Below the pieces are notes generated by a model that saw only the letters and a list, made by a program, of their open reading frames with translations, did no database searches and was not told where the DNA came from. From assembly GCA_965116215.1 (NCBI GenBank), contig OZ220494.1:868001-932000 (forward strand): a stretch of 64,000 nt of DNA, in the 5' to 3' direction. Made by a program: the position numbers and the translations under genes. Positions 1 to 9,502 of this stretch are shown here, in pieces (positions within the stretch are counted from its first letter, which is position 1; every line of letters starts with the position of its first letter). Source of the stretch: CBDBKL01 sp965116215 (lineage in GTDB: Bacteria > Bdellovibrionota > Bdellovibrionia > Bdellovibrionales > JAKFYE01).

Positions 1-1372
1 TGATAACGGTTATCTGGATATGTATTTAAAAAACGACATTTCAGAAATTATCAAATATCATCCTGACGGTACTCAAGCTGAACTGAACTTTGATATTCAC
101 GAGGGGCCACTTATTGTAGTCAGCTCTATAAAGGTAGAGGGTAACTTCATAACAGAAGAATATGTTATTTTAAACGAATTAGAGTTCCAGACAGGTGATA
201 TTCTAACTATTCAAAAAGTGAATGACTCTAGCTATCGACTTCAACGTCTAGGATTATTTTCTAATGTGGAAATTAGAATGTTAGAGAAAGGAACACAAGT
301 TTCTCAACGTTCCATCATCATAAATGTTTCTGAAAAGGAGCCTGGGACACTGACATCAGGGATTGGACTTAATACTGAATTTGGGTTGACTCTTAGGGGT
401 TATTTAGGTGCTTCCTATAGAAATTTAGAGGGAACAGCAAGACAGATTACAGGGCGAATTGATATCAAAAGAATTAAAAGTATTGATTTTATAGAAAATA
501 AAATCTCTGCAGGATATCTAGAGCCTTATATATTCTTCTCCAAAACGAGAGCAAGACTTAACTTCATTAGATCTCAAGAAATCACAAATACACTTGAAGA
601 TGTAGAACAAGTTTTGGCACAAAATAAAAATGAAATTCAAATCAATTTAGAGAGAGAAATTGGACGTCATATTAAAGTCACATGGTCTCTTTGGAAATTT
701 GAAAGCACAAAAGTATTTGAAATTAATAATAAAATTGAAGAAGAAAAGCAGACAATTGCATCAATGGGGCCCATCATAGAGTTTGACCACAGAGATAACG
801 TGTTTGATCCCACCAAGGGTTCCTATATTCGCTTTATGGTTTCTTATGCCGATCCACAATTTGGTGGATCAAATCATATTCAGTTTATTAAGATCAACAC
901 AGCATACAATAAATATACAAAATTAGGGAACTCTGAAATTGTTTGGGCCAATTCATTGAGAACAGGTTATTTAAAAAATCTAAAGAAAACCGGTGGAATT
1001 CCAGAAAATCAAATCTTCTTCTTAGGGGGGCGGTCTACCCTACGTGGTTACAACTCAAGATCTGTACATAGTCGTACAAATTTAGGATTTGGAGATGAGC
1101 TTTTTACATTAAAAACATCAACACATTTTATTTTATTAAAATCTGAATTTCGTTTTCCCTTATCCGAATCTATAGGTGGGGTTATTTTTTATGATGGTGG
1201 CTATCTGGATATTGAGGGATTACACATAGAGGATAAGTATCGTAATGCTGCAGGACTAGGAATACGCTTTATTACACCCGTAGGACCTGTCAATGCAGAG
1301 TTTGGCGTAAAGCTCGATAAACATGACACTGAAAAGTTTGGAAGATTTCACCTCTCTATTGGATCCTTCTAG
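1..1372 (+). CDS. Omp85-family outer membrane protein (BamA/TamA type), 3' part only
   Basis: The reading frame is open at the left edge (codons DNGYLD precede the first visible Met at position 20), so the 5' part lies outside the window. About 456 codons are visible. The first ~80 residues look like the end of a POTRA domain (GYLD and VEGN-type motifs), and the rest is a 16-strand-type surface-antigen barrel. The conserved loop-6 motif of the family is present as LGGRSTLRGY around nt 1021-1050, and the protein ends in Phe (SIGSF), as barrel proteins recognised by the Bam machinery do. The family inserts or exports proteins at the outer membrane. The number of POTRA domains cannot be counted, so BamA and TamA cannot be told apart here. 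Confidence 0.85.
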   Translation, partial: DNGYLDMYLKNDISEIIKYHPDGTQAELNFDIHEGPLIVVSSIKVEGNFITEEYVILNELEFQTGDILTIQKVNDSSYRLQRLGLFSNVEIRMLEKGTQVSQRSIIINVSEKEPGTLTSGIGLNTEFGLTLRGYLGASYRNLEGTARQITGRIDIKRIKSIDFIENKISAGYLEPYIFFSKTRARLNFIRSQEITNTLEDVEQVLAQNKNEIQINLEREIGRHIKVTWSLWKFESTKVFEINNKIEEEKQTIASMGPIIEFDHRDNVFDPTKGSYIRFMVSYADPQFGGSNHIQFIKINTAYNKYTKLGNSEIVWANSLRTGYLKNLKKTGGIPENQIFFLGGRSTLRGYNSRSVHSRTNLGFGDELFTLKTSTHFILLKSEFRFPLSESIGGVIFYDGGYLDIEGLHIEDKYRNAAGLGIRFITPVGPVNAEFGVKLDKHDTEKFGRFHLSIGSF

Positions 1373-1433
1373 CGGCCAAGAATTAAAACAAGCTCATTTT
1401 TTTTGGAGTTGACTATTTATAAGATAGACAACA

Positions 1434-1804
1434 GGGAAGAGTTTTTCTGATGGCTTCCAAAATCTCAGATACCCTGTTCTTTAGGAAAAAGACTTTTATC
1501 TTCCCCTTAAAGCTCAAACAGCTTTGAAGGGCGCAAAGCGTCTCTGCCGCAGGCTAAAAACGCAAGTTGGATAGTGCTCCATGCAGTCAAGCATAGAATA
1601 AACGATCTCTCTACGGATACGCATTGCGCTTCAAAAAACTTGCTTTAAGAGAAAAATAAAAGCCTTTTTCTAACGCAGGCTAAAAACCCTGGCTGGATAG
1701 TGCTCGATACTATCACTATAGAATAAAAACGATCTCTCCACGAATACGCCCTGCGCCTCAGAGAACTCGTTTTGAAATCTTTAAGAAAAACTCCCACTTC
1801 CCCT
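1434..1804. repeat. Dispersed intergenic repeat element, compound copy
   Basis: This gene-free stretch is related, in inverted orientation, to 14945-15305 and 12517-12563. It is bounded by gaagagtttttctgatgg-like sequence near 1437 and by its diverged inverse (aagaaaaactcccacttcc) near 1785. Inside are two diverged copies of a core containing 'gatagtgctc', 'agaataaa..cgatctctc' and 'tacg..ctgcgc', near 1570-1630 and 1690-1765. A 28-bp stretch at 1642-1669 is identical (inverted) to 14976-15003. No transposase is present, so it behaves like a non-autonomous element. An 89-codon minus-strand frame covering part of it is not credible as a gene. The rest of 1373-2001 holds the TTGTCCGAA cluster described separately. 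Confidence 0.75.
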
Positions 1805-1842
1805 TTACTCAACTGAGTAAAATAAACAAATCTGTCTGAATT

Positions 1843-1949
1843 TTGTCCGAAATGTCCGAATTTCTGAGTCACTCTATCGGACATTTTTTTAGAGTTATTC
1901 AAAATCTTCATCATAACCCATTGAAATAATTAAACTCACAGTGTCCGAT
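1843..1949. promoter_or_regulatory. Cluster of TGTCCGA boxes upstream of the FHA/sigma-54 activator gene
   Basis: Four related boxes are visible: TTGTCCGAA (1843-1851), directly abutting ATGTCCGAA (1852-1860), an inverted TCGGACAT (1877-1884) and GTGTCCGAT (1941-1949). Boxes 2 and 3 can also form a 10-bp stem (1850-1859 with 1877-1886) followed by T residues, so part of the cluster could instead be a terminator for the upstream Omp85 transcript. The same box occurs twice at 51766-51785, in front of another transcription unit. That recurrence favours a protein-binding site. The binding factor is unknown. Confidence 0.45.
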
Positions 1950-2001
1950 CTCACGGCATCCTATTTGTATAGTTATTTTATCCAAAAAGGAGGCTTTTGC
2001 T

Positions 2002-3276
2002 ATGTCCACTCAAAACTTAGAACCCAAACAACACCTTACTCATGATAAAGTCGCTCTGATCTCCACCGGACACTCTGGGGTTCAAACCATAAAAGTTTCA
2101 GAATTTATGACTTTTGGCAGAGACCCTATGAACACAATATCTCTTTCGGATCCTTTTGTTTCCGCAAGACATGCTCGCATTGAAAGTACTAAAAAAGGAT
2201 TTGTGTTACGTGATCTTCAAAGTCGTAATGGGACATTTCTCAATGGGGCACGTATTATTGAAGCTCTTCTAAAACCAGGAGATCGCCTTTCGATAGGTAA
2301 ATGTGAATATCTATTTCAAAACAAAATACCTAAGAATACAGAAAATAGAATTTTAGAAAGTAAAAATATAAAATGGAATAACATCCTTAAAACACTTCCA
2401 GAATTTGCTCGAACAGATCTGCCTGTACTTCTTTTCGGTAACTCTGGTTCAGGGAAAGAAATTGTCGCCCAAGCCATTCACGAAAATTCAACACGCTCTC
2501 AAGGTCCATTCGTCAGTGTGAACTGTTCAGCACTGAGTGATACATTGATTGAAAGTGAACTTTTTGGTCATAAAAAAGGAAGTTTTACAGGTGCTACCAG
2601 TGATCGACAAGGGGCCTTTGAGGCAGCTCGGAAAGGAACTTTATTCCTTGATGAAATTGGAGATCTACCCATTACATTACAACCAAAACTTCTCCGTGCT
2701 CTAGAAAATCGTGAAATAAGACCAGTTGGAAGTGATCGCAACTTTAAAACAGACGTTCGGATTATTGCAGCTACACATAAAAACCTACAAAAACAAATCT
2801 CTAAAGGATTCTTTCGCTCTGATTTATTTTACAGACTTCATGTTATTAAAATACAAATCCCATCACTTAAAGAAAGAATGGAAGACTTTGACCTCCTCCT
2901 TTCTCAATTTGCTAGAGAAATGCGTGTACGCTTTTCATACAACGCAATACAAAAACTAAAACAGCATTCATGGCCAGGAAATATCAGAGAACTAAAAAAT
3001 GTTGTAGCCAGAGCATCTGCATTTTATCCAAAGATGGAGATTCTTCCCAAACATATAGACTCTTTAATTGATGAAATTCCTGGAACTCAACACACTTCTT
3101 TAGATCAGATAAAGAAAGAAAGAGGATCATTAAAGGAAATGGAACAAAGAATGATAAGAGAAAAACTGATTGAAACAAAGGGAAATCAACGACAAGCCGC
3201 TAAAGAACTCGGGATCGCAAAAAGCACCCTTCATGATCGCATAAAGTCTTATGAGATAGATATTTCCTCTTTATAA
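2002..3276 (+). CDS. FHA-domain sigma-54-dependent transcriptional activator
   Basis: A 424-residue bacterial enhancer-binding protein. The N-terminus is an FHA phosphothreonine-binding domain (about 35-100, with GRDPMN, SARHARIE and SRNGTFLNG) instead of a response-regulator receiver. The central AAA+ domain has Walker A GNSGSGKE (146-153), the sigma-54 contact loop GSFTGA (193-198, usually GAFTGA), Walker B FLDEIGD (215-221) and the PGNIREL element (325-331). A Fis-type helix-turn-helix closes the protein (about 390-417). It should use ATP hydrolysis to open sigma-54 promoters, with input probably from Ser/Thr phosphorylation sensed by FHA. The start is supported by AAGGAGG eight bases upstream. 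TGTCCGA boxes lie in front of it. Its targets cannot be named. Confidence 0.93.
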   Translation: MSTQNLEPKQHLTHDKVALISTGHSGVQTIKVSEFMTFGRDPMNTISLSDPFVSARHARIESTKKGFVLRDLQSRNGTFLNGARIIEALLKPGDRLSIGKCEYLFQNKIPKNTENRILESKNIKWNNILKTLPEFARTDLPVLLFGNSGSGKEIVAQAIHENSTRSQGPFVSVNCSALSDTLIESELFGHKKGSFTGATSDRQGAFEAARKGTLFLDEIGDLPITLQPKLLRALENREIRPVGSDRNFKTDVRIIAATHKNLQKQISKGFFRSDLFYRLHVIKIQIPSLKERMEDFDLLLSQFAREMRVRFSYNAIQKLKQHSWPGNIRELKNVVARASAFYPKMEILPKHIDSLIDEIPGTQHTSLDQIKKERGSLKEMEQRMIREKLIETKGNQRQAAKELGIAKSTLHDRIKSYEIDISSL

Positions 3277-3282
3277 CCTAAA

Positions 3283-3476
3283 GGAGATCTCGCATCTATT
3301 GTTCAATTTATAAAGGCAGGTGTAGATATAGATTTAGAAGATAAATCTGGCCAAACTCTTCTCACGCTACTGTTTTGGAAAAAGGAACTTTACCGGTTAA
3401 CTTTAAAGATGGAATAAAAACTCACTACCAACTTTCTGGAAAACTGTACAATCAAGTCTCAATCGCTACATTTTAG
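3283..3476 (+). pseudogene. Remnant of an ankyrin-repeat protein gene
   Basis: Immediately after the stop of the sigma-54 activator, and in the same frame, codons 3283-3417 read as an ankyrin-type repeat (SIVQFIKAGVDIDLEDKSG, then QTLLTLL). Near 3370 the meaning moves to another frame, which continues LEKGTLPVNFKDG and ends at the TAG at 3474-3476. Neither frame has a convincing start, and the fragment is far shorter than any ankyrin protein. It therefore looks like the frameshifted 3' end of a lost gene. It overlaps the 3' end of polA on the other strand by four bases. The ankyrin assignment rests on one repeat. Confidence 0.55.
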
Positions 3477-5995
3477 GCATGAGCCACTTCCCAATTTTCG
3501 CCTGTCACCACATTTACCTTTAAAGGAACGCTTAACTCCACAATATTTTCCATAATATCAATGATCTGAGGAGTCACGCTCTTAACCCCATCCTCTGAAG
3601 ACTCAAAAACCAATTCATCATGAACTTGAATAAGCATATCCGCCTCTATAATTTTATCGAGTTCAATCATTGCTTTTTTTACGATATCACTTGCCGTCCC
3701 CTGTATAGGAGCATTGATAGCTGCACGCTCACCAAACTTAGATATATTTGCATTTTTAGACTTTAATTCTTGAATATAACGACGTCTACCAAATAACGAA
3801 GTCACATAACCTTGTAACTTTGCTTTTTCCACTATAGAGTGCATATATTTTTGCACCCCTGGAAACTTTTTAAAATAATCCTTAATCACCAAAGAGGCTT
3901 TATCAATAGATACATGCAAACGCTCCGATAAACCAAAAGGACTCATTCCATAGGCAATCCCAAAATTAACAACTTTTGCAATCCTCCTTTGCTCCATTGT
4001 TACACTCTTAAAAGATACATTAAAAATTTTAGATGCCGTAGCAGAATGAATATCTAAATCTCTATTAAAAGCCTCAATCATCTCTTTGTCTTTAGAAATA
4101 TGTGCTAAAACTCTAAGTTCTATCTGACTATAGTCTGCTGAAATTAACACCTTCCCCTTATCAGCTATAAAAGCTCTGCGAATGGCACGCCCACGATCTG
4201 TACGGATAGGAATATTTTGAAGATTTGGATTCGTACTCGATAAACGACCTGTGGTTGTCACCGCTTGATTGAAATGTGTATGTATACGACCTGTCTTTAA
4301 ATCAATAAGCTTTGGCAAAGATTCAATATATGTACTTTTTAACTTACTCAACTCACGAAATTCTATTATCTTTTTACAAATAGGATTATTCAATTTTTCC
4401 AAAACATCAGAGCTTGTACTATATCCTGTTTTTGTTTTCTTAATAACAGGCATCTTTAACTTCTGAAAGAGCACCTCAGAAAGTTGCTTTGGACTAGTCA
4501 AATTAAAATTTTCTCCTGTATCTTTATAAACTTCCTCTTCTATTCTTAAAATGTCAGAAGAAATGGATCTATTTTGTGATTCAAGAACAGACTTATCGAT
4601 AAGAAATCCTTGGCTTTCCATTTTTGCTAAAATTCCAATCAACGGAAATTCAATCTCTTTAGCAATAAATAAAGATTGGTCTTTCTCTAAAGCATTTTTC
4701 AAGTATGCTTCTAGATCTAACTGAGCTATATAATATTGACTCGCTTCAAAATCTTCAGAAAGTTTTTTCCCGAGAAAACTCTCATAAATTTTTAAAAAAG
4801 AGCCCACCTCACCTGACTTTAAAATATAAGCCCCTAAAAAATGATCCCAGAGAGTTTTGGGATTTTTAATATGAAACTGTCTATAAAACTCTTTTAGCTT
4901 ATACCCTTTCCAAAATAATCGCTTTTTATTGAGAGCTTGACCTATATCCATAGGTTTTCCCTTTACAGAGAAAACCTTGCCATTAACACCTAATTTTAAT
5001 TCAGGATCACTGACTAAAACCCAAGCCTTTGCAAACTTTGGTATCGTTTTCTGTATTTCGTCGACATTAATAAAATTTTCTCTAATATATATCTTTTCAG
5101 ACAGTCCTTTTACTTTCTTTTGGAATTTATCATTTTTACTCACCGTTTTATTTTCAAATAACCGACGCTCAAAACTCTGAAATTCCAATTCATTCAATAA
5201 AGATTTTAATTTCTCATTATTTCTATGTCGAATTTTAAGATCTTCTAATTGGACTCCAAGATCAACGTTAGTTCTAATAGTCACAAGATCTTTAGAAAGG
5301 TAGGCCATCTTCTTATCTTTTAGCAGTTTTTTTTGCACACTCCCTTTAATGTTATTAATATTTTTATAAATCCCATCCAAATCATTATATTCCGTTAAAA
5401 GTTTCTGCGCCCCTTTTGGACCAATACCGTAAACACCCGGAATATTATCTGAACTATCTCCCACCAAAGCTAAATAATCTAGCATCTGCTCCGGAGGAAC
5501 ACCCCACTTCTTCTGCACTCCCATAGAGTCATATTTGATGTCTTTCATAGTATCCAACATAGAGACATGGGAATCCACAAGCTGTGCAAAATCCTTATCA
5601 CCACTGACAATAATAACTTCAAGATTATTTTTACGCCCAAAACTCACAAGAGTTCCAATCACATCATCCGCTTCAAAGCCTACCTTCTCATATTGTGGAA
5701 TCCCCATATACTCAGTGAGCTTTTTAATATATGGAATTTGAGGTACAAGATCCTCCGGCATTTCTACTCGATGACTTTTATAATCTTTATATATTTTTTT
5801 TCTAAAACTCGGTTCCTTCACATCATTACAATATACAATGTAGTCTGGTTTAACATCTTTAAGCAACTTTACAGTCATAGACATAAAACCATACAAAGCA
5901 TTTGTGGGTAAGCCGCTCTGAGTACTTAGAGGTCGAATAGCATAATAAGCACGAAAATACATTGAACTGACATCAACAACATATAACGTTTTCAT
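3473..5995 (-). CDS. polA: DNA polymerase I
   Basis: 840 residues. Residues 1 to about 290 are a 5'-3' exonuclease (flap endonuclease) domain with VDVSSMYFRAYYA, FEADDVIGT, SGDKDFAQL and GDSSDNIPG. The C-terminal half is a family A polymerase: motif A DYSQIELR with catalytic D621, motif B RRIAKVVNFGIAYG, and motif C VHDELVFE with D793. The middle domain occupies the place of the 3'-5' exonuclease, but the DxE of motif Exo I is not visible and the Exo II region is altered, so proofreading is probably lost, as in several other bacterial Pol I proteins. The role is Okazaki-fragment maturation and repair synthesis. It is shorter than the 928-residue E. coli enzyme, mostly in the middle domain. 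Confidence 0.96.
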   Translation of the reverse strand: MKTLYVVDVSSMYFRAYYAIRPLSTQSGLPTNALYGFMSMTVKLLKDVKPDYIVYCNDVKEPSFRKKIYKDYKSHRVEMPEDLVPQIPYIKKLTEYMGIPQYEKVGFEADDVIGTLVSFGRKNNLEVIIVSGDKDFAQLVDSHVSMLDTMKDIKYDSMGVQKKWGVPPEQMLDYLALVGDSSDNIPGVYGIGPKGAQKLLTEYNDLDGIYKNINNIKGSVQKKLLKDKKMAYLSKDLVTIRTNVDLGVQLEDLKIRHRNNEKLKSLLNELEFQSFERRLFENKTVSKNDKFQKKVKGLSEKIYIRENFINVDEIQKTIPKFAKAWVLVSDPELKLGVNGKVFSVKGKPMDIGQALNKKRLFWKGYKLKEFYRQFHIKNPKTLWDHFLGAYILKSGEVGSFLKIYESFLGKKLSEDFEASQYYIAQLDLEAYLKNALEKDQSLFIAKEIEFPLIGILAKMESQGFLIDKSVLESQNRSISSDILRIEEEVYKDTGENFNLTSPKQLSEVLFQKLKMPVIKKTKTGYSTSSDVLEKLNNPICKKIIEFRELSKLKSTYIESLPKLIDLKTGRIHTHFNQAVTTTGRLSSTNPNLQNIPIRTDRGRAIRRAFIADKGKVLISADYSQIELRVLAHISKDKEMIEAFNRDLDIHSATASKIFNVSFKSVTMEQRRIAKVVNFGIAYGMSPFGLSERLHVSIDKASLVIKDYFKKFPGVQKYMHSIVEKAKLQGYVTSLFGRRRYIQELKSKNANISKFGERAAINAPIQGTASDIVKKAMIELDKIIEADMLIQVHDELVFESSEDGVKSVTPQIIDIMENIVELSVPLKVNVVTGENWEVAHA

Positions 5996-6051
5996 AGACC
6001 TTCTTAGTAATAGAAAAATAACAGAGAATGAATATAATTTTGAATAAAATT

Positions 6052-6297
6052 TTACGTCTTTGCGGAAGACCCCTCAGTTGTTGTTTCTACAGGAGTTAAA
6101 ACCTGGACGTTCGAGGCCTGAGGGCCACGATCTGTTTCCAGAAGTTCAAACTTCACTTCTGTACCCTCTTCAAGTGTCCTAAAACCACCACCTTCAATAG
6201 CTGAATAATGTACGAAAACATCCTGACCGCCAGCATCTTGCTCAATAAAGCCAAAGCCTTTGAAGCTATTAAACCATTTCACCCGACCTATAACCAT
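6052..6297 (-). CDS. Cold-shock domain protein (CspA family)
   Basis: An 81-residue single cold-shock domain. RNP1 is KGFGFI and RNP2 is VFVHY, with the family opening [13 protein letters not shown]. It binds single-stranded RNA and DNA as a chaperone. A longer frame begins at 6345, but the ATG at 6297 fits better: it has AGAGGAAG about five bases upstream and starts exactly where the domain does. The C-terminus has a short Thr/Glu-rich tail. It sits just upstream of polA on the same strand, separated by about 56 bases. Family membership is certain, but which Csp paralogue it is cannot be said. Confidence 0.93.
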   Translation of the reverse strand: MVIGRVKWFNSFKGFGFIEQDAGGQDVFVHYSAIEGGGFRTLEEGTEVKFELLETDRGPQASNVQVLTPVETTTEGSSAKT

Positions 6298-6463
6298 ATA
6301 ACTTCCTCTGTTGTAAACCGTATAAATCCAGCCCCTACTGGTCAAGACAGAATCTTAGTTATATCGCAAACACAAACATTAATACAGCGTGTCTCAAGTC
6401 TTGTCCTTTTAAAGTAACAATCTTTGTATTTTGAAAAATACCTTCTTATAAAGACAAAACTCA

Positions 6464-6754
6464 TCACTCATTTGAAAAAATAAAAACGAGATCATTCTCC
6501 TCTACAAAATCAAACCTCTCAAGAGCTTGCTTTTCTATAAATTTAGGATCTTTAGACTCTAAGATTTGCCCTTCTAGTTTGACTATTGCAGACTTTACCT
6601 GACTAATGCGTCCATTAATCTCTATTAATTCATTATTTAAACTCCAATAACGATAAAGAGTTCCATCAAGTATTAAAGTCATAAGAGATATCGCCCCACA
6701 AAATAGGAGCACACGGTATGGTCTATGGAGAAGCTCTCTACAAATACGAACCAT
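6464..6754 (-). CDS. FtsB/DivIC-family septum-formation protein
   Basis: 96 residues: a short basic N-terminus, one membrane helix (about residues 14-33), then a coiled coil (about 36-68) and a short globular end containing KDPKFIEKQALERF. This order and the DP..IE..A motif are those of FtsB/DivIC, bitopic divisome proteins that bridge FtsL and FtsQ. In many proteobacteria ftsB lies next to enolase; here a barrel-protein gene intervenes. Sequence identity to known members is low in this family, so the call rests on architecture and the C-terminal motif. Confidence 0.75.
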   Translation of the reverse strand: MVRICRELLHRPYRVLLFCGAISLMTLILDGTLYRYWSLNNELIEINGRISQVKSAIVKLEGQILESKDPKFIEKQALERFDFVEENDLVFIFSNE

Positions 6755-6956
6755 CTATTCTCATTTTATTGCGTATTGGAAGAACCCGATAGAAAAACAA
6801 CCTCAAACTGGACATCACCCCTACATAAGGACATAGATTTCTATTTTTACCACTGTTATTTTAAAACTAAAAACGAAAAGCCCCTCTTCAATAAAAGAGA
6901 GACTTCCGATGCGGTTCACACTAAAAGATCAATATTTATCCCTTTACCTTTTTTCA

Positions 6957-7970
6957 TTAAAAGGTGAAAGAGTAAGCTGTCTCTAGAAAGACTGCAGGAC
7001 TAGTGCCACCTTCATTTTCTCGTAAATACGCAAAACCCTTATTTTCTAAACTAGGTCCGAGTTGTGTAATACCAGCTCCAACAAAAACATTCTTAATCCC
7101 ACTATACGTCAGTGCTGTTTCAGTGATGGTATCAATTTTACGAGAATACCTTCCCTCTTCTGAAGAAGTATTATGATCCCATCTATGCCAAAGACCAACA
7201 AGCGAATAAATAGAAACTGTATCCGAGAGCGGATACTCTCCCTTCAAGTAATGCCTATACCTAATCGCTGAATGACCCGTTCTATTTTCTAAAGTATCGG
7301 GCTTTTCCAAACCACTCACTTTATCCTTCTCTAAACTATAAGAGCGACTTTGAAAGTAAAAGCGTGGCTCAGCATAATAACTTAAAGATAACTTTCCAAG
7401 AGGTTTAGTCAAAGTATAGGCAATACGTAACATACCAATATGATCTGACTCACGAGAAGCCTCACTGATTGGAATATAAGCCCTAACATACCCCTTTTGC
7501 TTTAAACCCCAAGGAAGGGCACCTAGATTACTCGAAGACAACATAAAATGAGGATCAAAAAAGTCAAAATTCAGCTTATCTTCCCACTGTGTTTGAAGAT
7601 CAGTAGTGAAAGCAAGTGTCCATTTATCGTTTAACTTATACTTCAATCGTAAATACCAATCTGTAAAGGGAGTAGAGCCTGTTACACCAGCTTCCGTCCA
7701 TGCATAAACCTCTGCGCTCCACGGAGACAAAGTCACTTTCTCTTCCATTTCCATCTCTTCTGAATCAGGAGACACTTTATCCGTTGTCTCTGGCACTTTA
7801 ACAGCCTTATCCTGCTGGGCCGCTTTTTTAATTCCTGCTGCCTTTTTCATGGTAGTAGAAGTTGTCGCTTTTGCCTGAGCTATTTGCACTTTCTCAAGTG
7901 CTGTTTCTTTCGCCTCTGCCAAAACATCCCCTGCAAATGTCAGACATATAGAAAATATAATAAATCTCAT
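6957..7970 (-). CDS. Predicted outer-membrane beta-barrel protein of unknown function
   Basis: 337 residues with a clear signal peptide (MRFIIFSICLTFAGDVLA). A Lys/Ala/Thr-rich spacer follows (about 25-75), and then alternating polar/aromatic segments typical of transmembrane beta strands (for example WTLAFTTDLQTQW, LSLSYYAEPRFYF). It ends in an aromatic barrel signal, TAYSFTF. The start has AAGGAGA at good spacing. There is no resemblance to a named porin that I can recognise. The spacer suggests a periplasmic or peptidoglycan-facing linker. It lies between ftsB-like and eno, all on the minus strand. Confidence 0.6.
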   Translation of the reverse strand: MRFIIFSICLTFAGDVLAEAKETALEKVQIAQAKATTSTTMKKAAGIKKAAQQDKAVKVPETTDKVSPDSEEMEMEEKVTLSPWSAEVYAWTEAGVTGSTPFTDWYLRLKYKLNDKWTLAFTTDLQTQWEDKLNFDFFDPHFMLSSSNLGALPWGLKQKGYVRAYIPISEASRESDHIGMLRIAYTLTKPLGKLSLSYYAEPRFYFQSRSYSLEKDKVSGLEKPDTLENRTGHSAIRYRHYLKGEYPLSDTVSIYSLVGLWHRWDHNTSSEEGRYSRKIDTITETALTYSGIKNVFVGAGITQLGPSLENKGFAYLRENEGGTSPAVFLETAYSFTF

Positions 7971-8209
7971 GATTCTCTCCTTTAGCCCTAGAAGACTCTT
8001 CTTTTTTTAAACCCTTATTTGTCTCATGATATGTATTTCCCCCCTTGTATCTCAGCAATTAAAAACCAAGTCAAACTCTAAAAGTATTTAAAAAACCAAC
8101 TCTCTGGCACAACTCCAACCATAAAGCTCTCAAAACACCTCTTTCCAATTTGATCTCAATGAACCATGCTGTTATGATGGTACCCCAAATCTTAACCTCT
8201 TTCTTAATC

Positions 8210-9484
8210 TCAGGATAAGACCTCAAAAGCCTGTTTGCCTATATATTGTGCTTGGGCACCCAGCATCTCCTGAATACGCAAAAGTTGATTATACTTTGCC
8301 GTCCTTTCTCCTCGGCACAAACCTCCTGTTTTAATTTGAGAACACTGCAGGCCCACAGAGAGATCAGAAATTATTATGTCTTCTGTTTCCCCACTTCGAT
8401 GGGACATGATTGTTTTAAAACCAGCACTATGAGCTATTTCAACAGCTTGCTGTGTCTCAGTTAACGTCCCAATTTGATTGCACTTTACAAGTAAAGCATT
8501 GGCTGCTTTCTTCTCAATACCCCTTTGAATTCTCTTCGGGTGTGTGACAAAGAGATCATCCCCCACCAATTGCAGCCGATCTCCCATATTTTCAGTAAAA
8601 TTCATCCATGCAGACCAATCATCTTCGGCGAAACCATCTTCAATACTGACAATAGGAAAGCTATCACACCACCCCTTGTAAACTTCACCTAATTCTTCTG
8701 CACATAATATTTTTCCTTCAAAAGAATACTGTCCATCTTTAAAAAATTCCGTTGAAGCCACATCTAATGCCAAATAAATATCTTCCCCTAAGATATAACC
8801 TGCCTTTTCAACGGCTTCAGCAATAATTTCTAATGCCTCTTTATTTTTAACCAAGCGAGGAGCAAAACCCCCTTCATCACCAACGGCAACAGAATACCCT
8901 TTTTCATCCAGACGTTTTTTTAACATTTGAAAAACCTCAACCCCTGCACGCAACGATTCTGCAAAGCACTCTCCCACAATAGGGCAGATCATGAACTCTT
9001 GAATATCAATACCATTATTTGTATGTGCACCACCGTTAAGAATATTCATCAGAGGAACAGGTAAGAATCTGGCCCCCAGTCCACCTAATGACTGAAAGAG
9101 TGGTAAATCTTTTTCCCGAGCAGCAGCTTTGGCAACAGCCCAAGACACCGCAAGTAAAGTATTGGCTCCCATTTTCGACTTATTTTCTGTTCCATCTAAT
9201 TCTAAGAGAATTTTATCAATCTCCACTTGTTGATGAACATCCTGACCCTTAATATGCGACGCTATTTCTTCGTTGATATATTTAGTCGCCTGACAGACCC
9301 CCTGACCTCCATATCTGCTTCCCCCATCTCTCATTTCAAGGGCTTCATGTAGCCCTGTAGATGCCCCAGAGGGAACACTTGCTCGCCCAACATGGTATTT
9401 TTCAGTGAGAACATCCACTTCAACAGTTGGACAGCCACGACTATCTAATATCTCCCTTGCAAAAACCTTGATAATTTTTGACAT
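8210..9484 (-). CDS. eno: Enolase
   Basis: 424 residues, the usual length, collinear with bacterial enolases from the N-terminal AREILDSRGCPTVEVDV to the C-terminal catalytic region. Recognisable elements include GGAHTNNGIDIQEFM, the Mg-ligand loop SIEDGFAEDDW, GDDLFVTHPKR, KCNQIGTLTET and SHRSGETED. It interconverts 2-phosphoglycerate and phosphoenolpyruvate in glycolysis, and also works in RNA degradosomes in some bacteria. It lies 18 bases downstream of the unknown coiled-coil gene on the same strand, so the two are probably co-transcribed. Confidence 0.98.
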   Translation of the reverse strand: MSKIIKVFAREILDSRGCPTVEVDVLTEKYHVGRASVPSGASTGLHEALEMRDGGSRYGGQGVCQATKYINEEIASHIKGQDVHQQVEIDKILLELDGTENKSKMGANTLLAVSWAVAKAAAREKDLPLFQSLGGLGARFLPVPLMNILNGGAHTNNGIDIQEFMICPIVGECFAESLRAGVEVFQMLKKRLDEKGYSVAVGDEGGFAPRLVKNKEALEIIAEAVEKAGYILGEDIYLALDVASTEFFKDGQYSFEGKILCAEELGEVYKGWCDSFPIVSIEDGFAEDDWSAWMNFTENMGDRLQLVGDDLFVTHPKRIQRGIEKKAANALLVKCNQIGTLTETQQAVEIAHSAGFKTIMSHRSGETEDIIISDLSVGLQCSQIKTGGLCRGERTAKYNQLLRIQEMLGAQAQYIGKQAFEVLS

Positions 9485-9502
9485 AATTTATGTTCCATAC
9501 CT

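Noticed and set aside
1645..1914. 89-codon minus-strand frame
   Set aside because: It lies in the dispersed repeat and the TGTCCGA cluster and shows no protein-like character.
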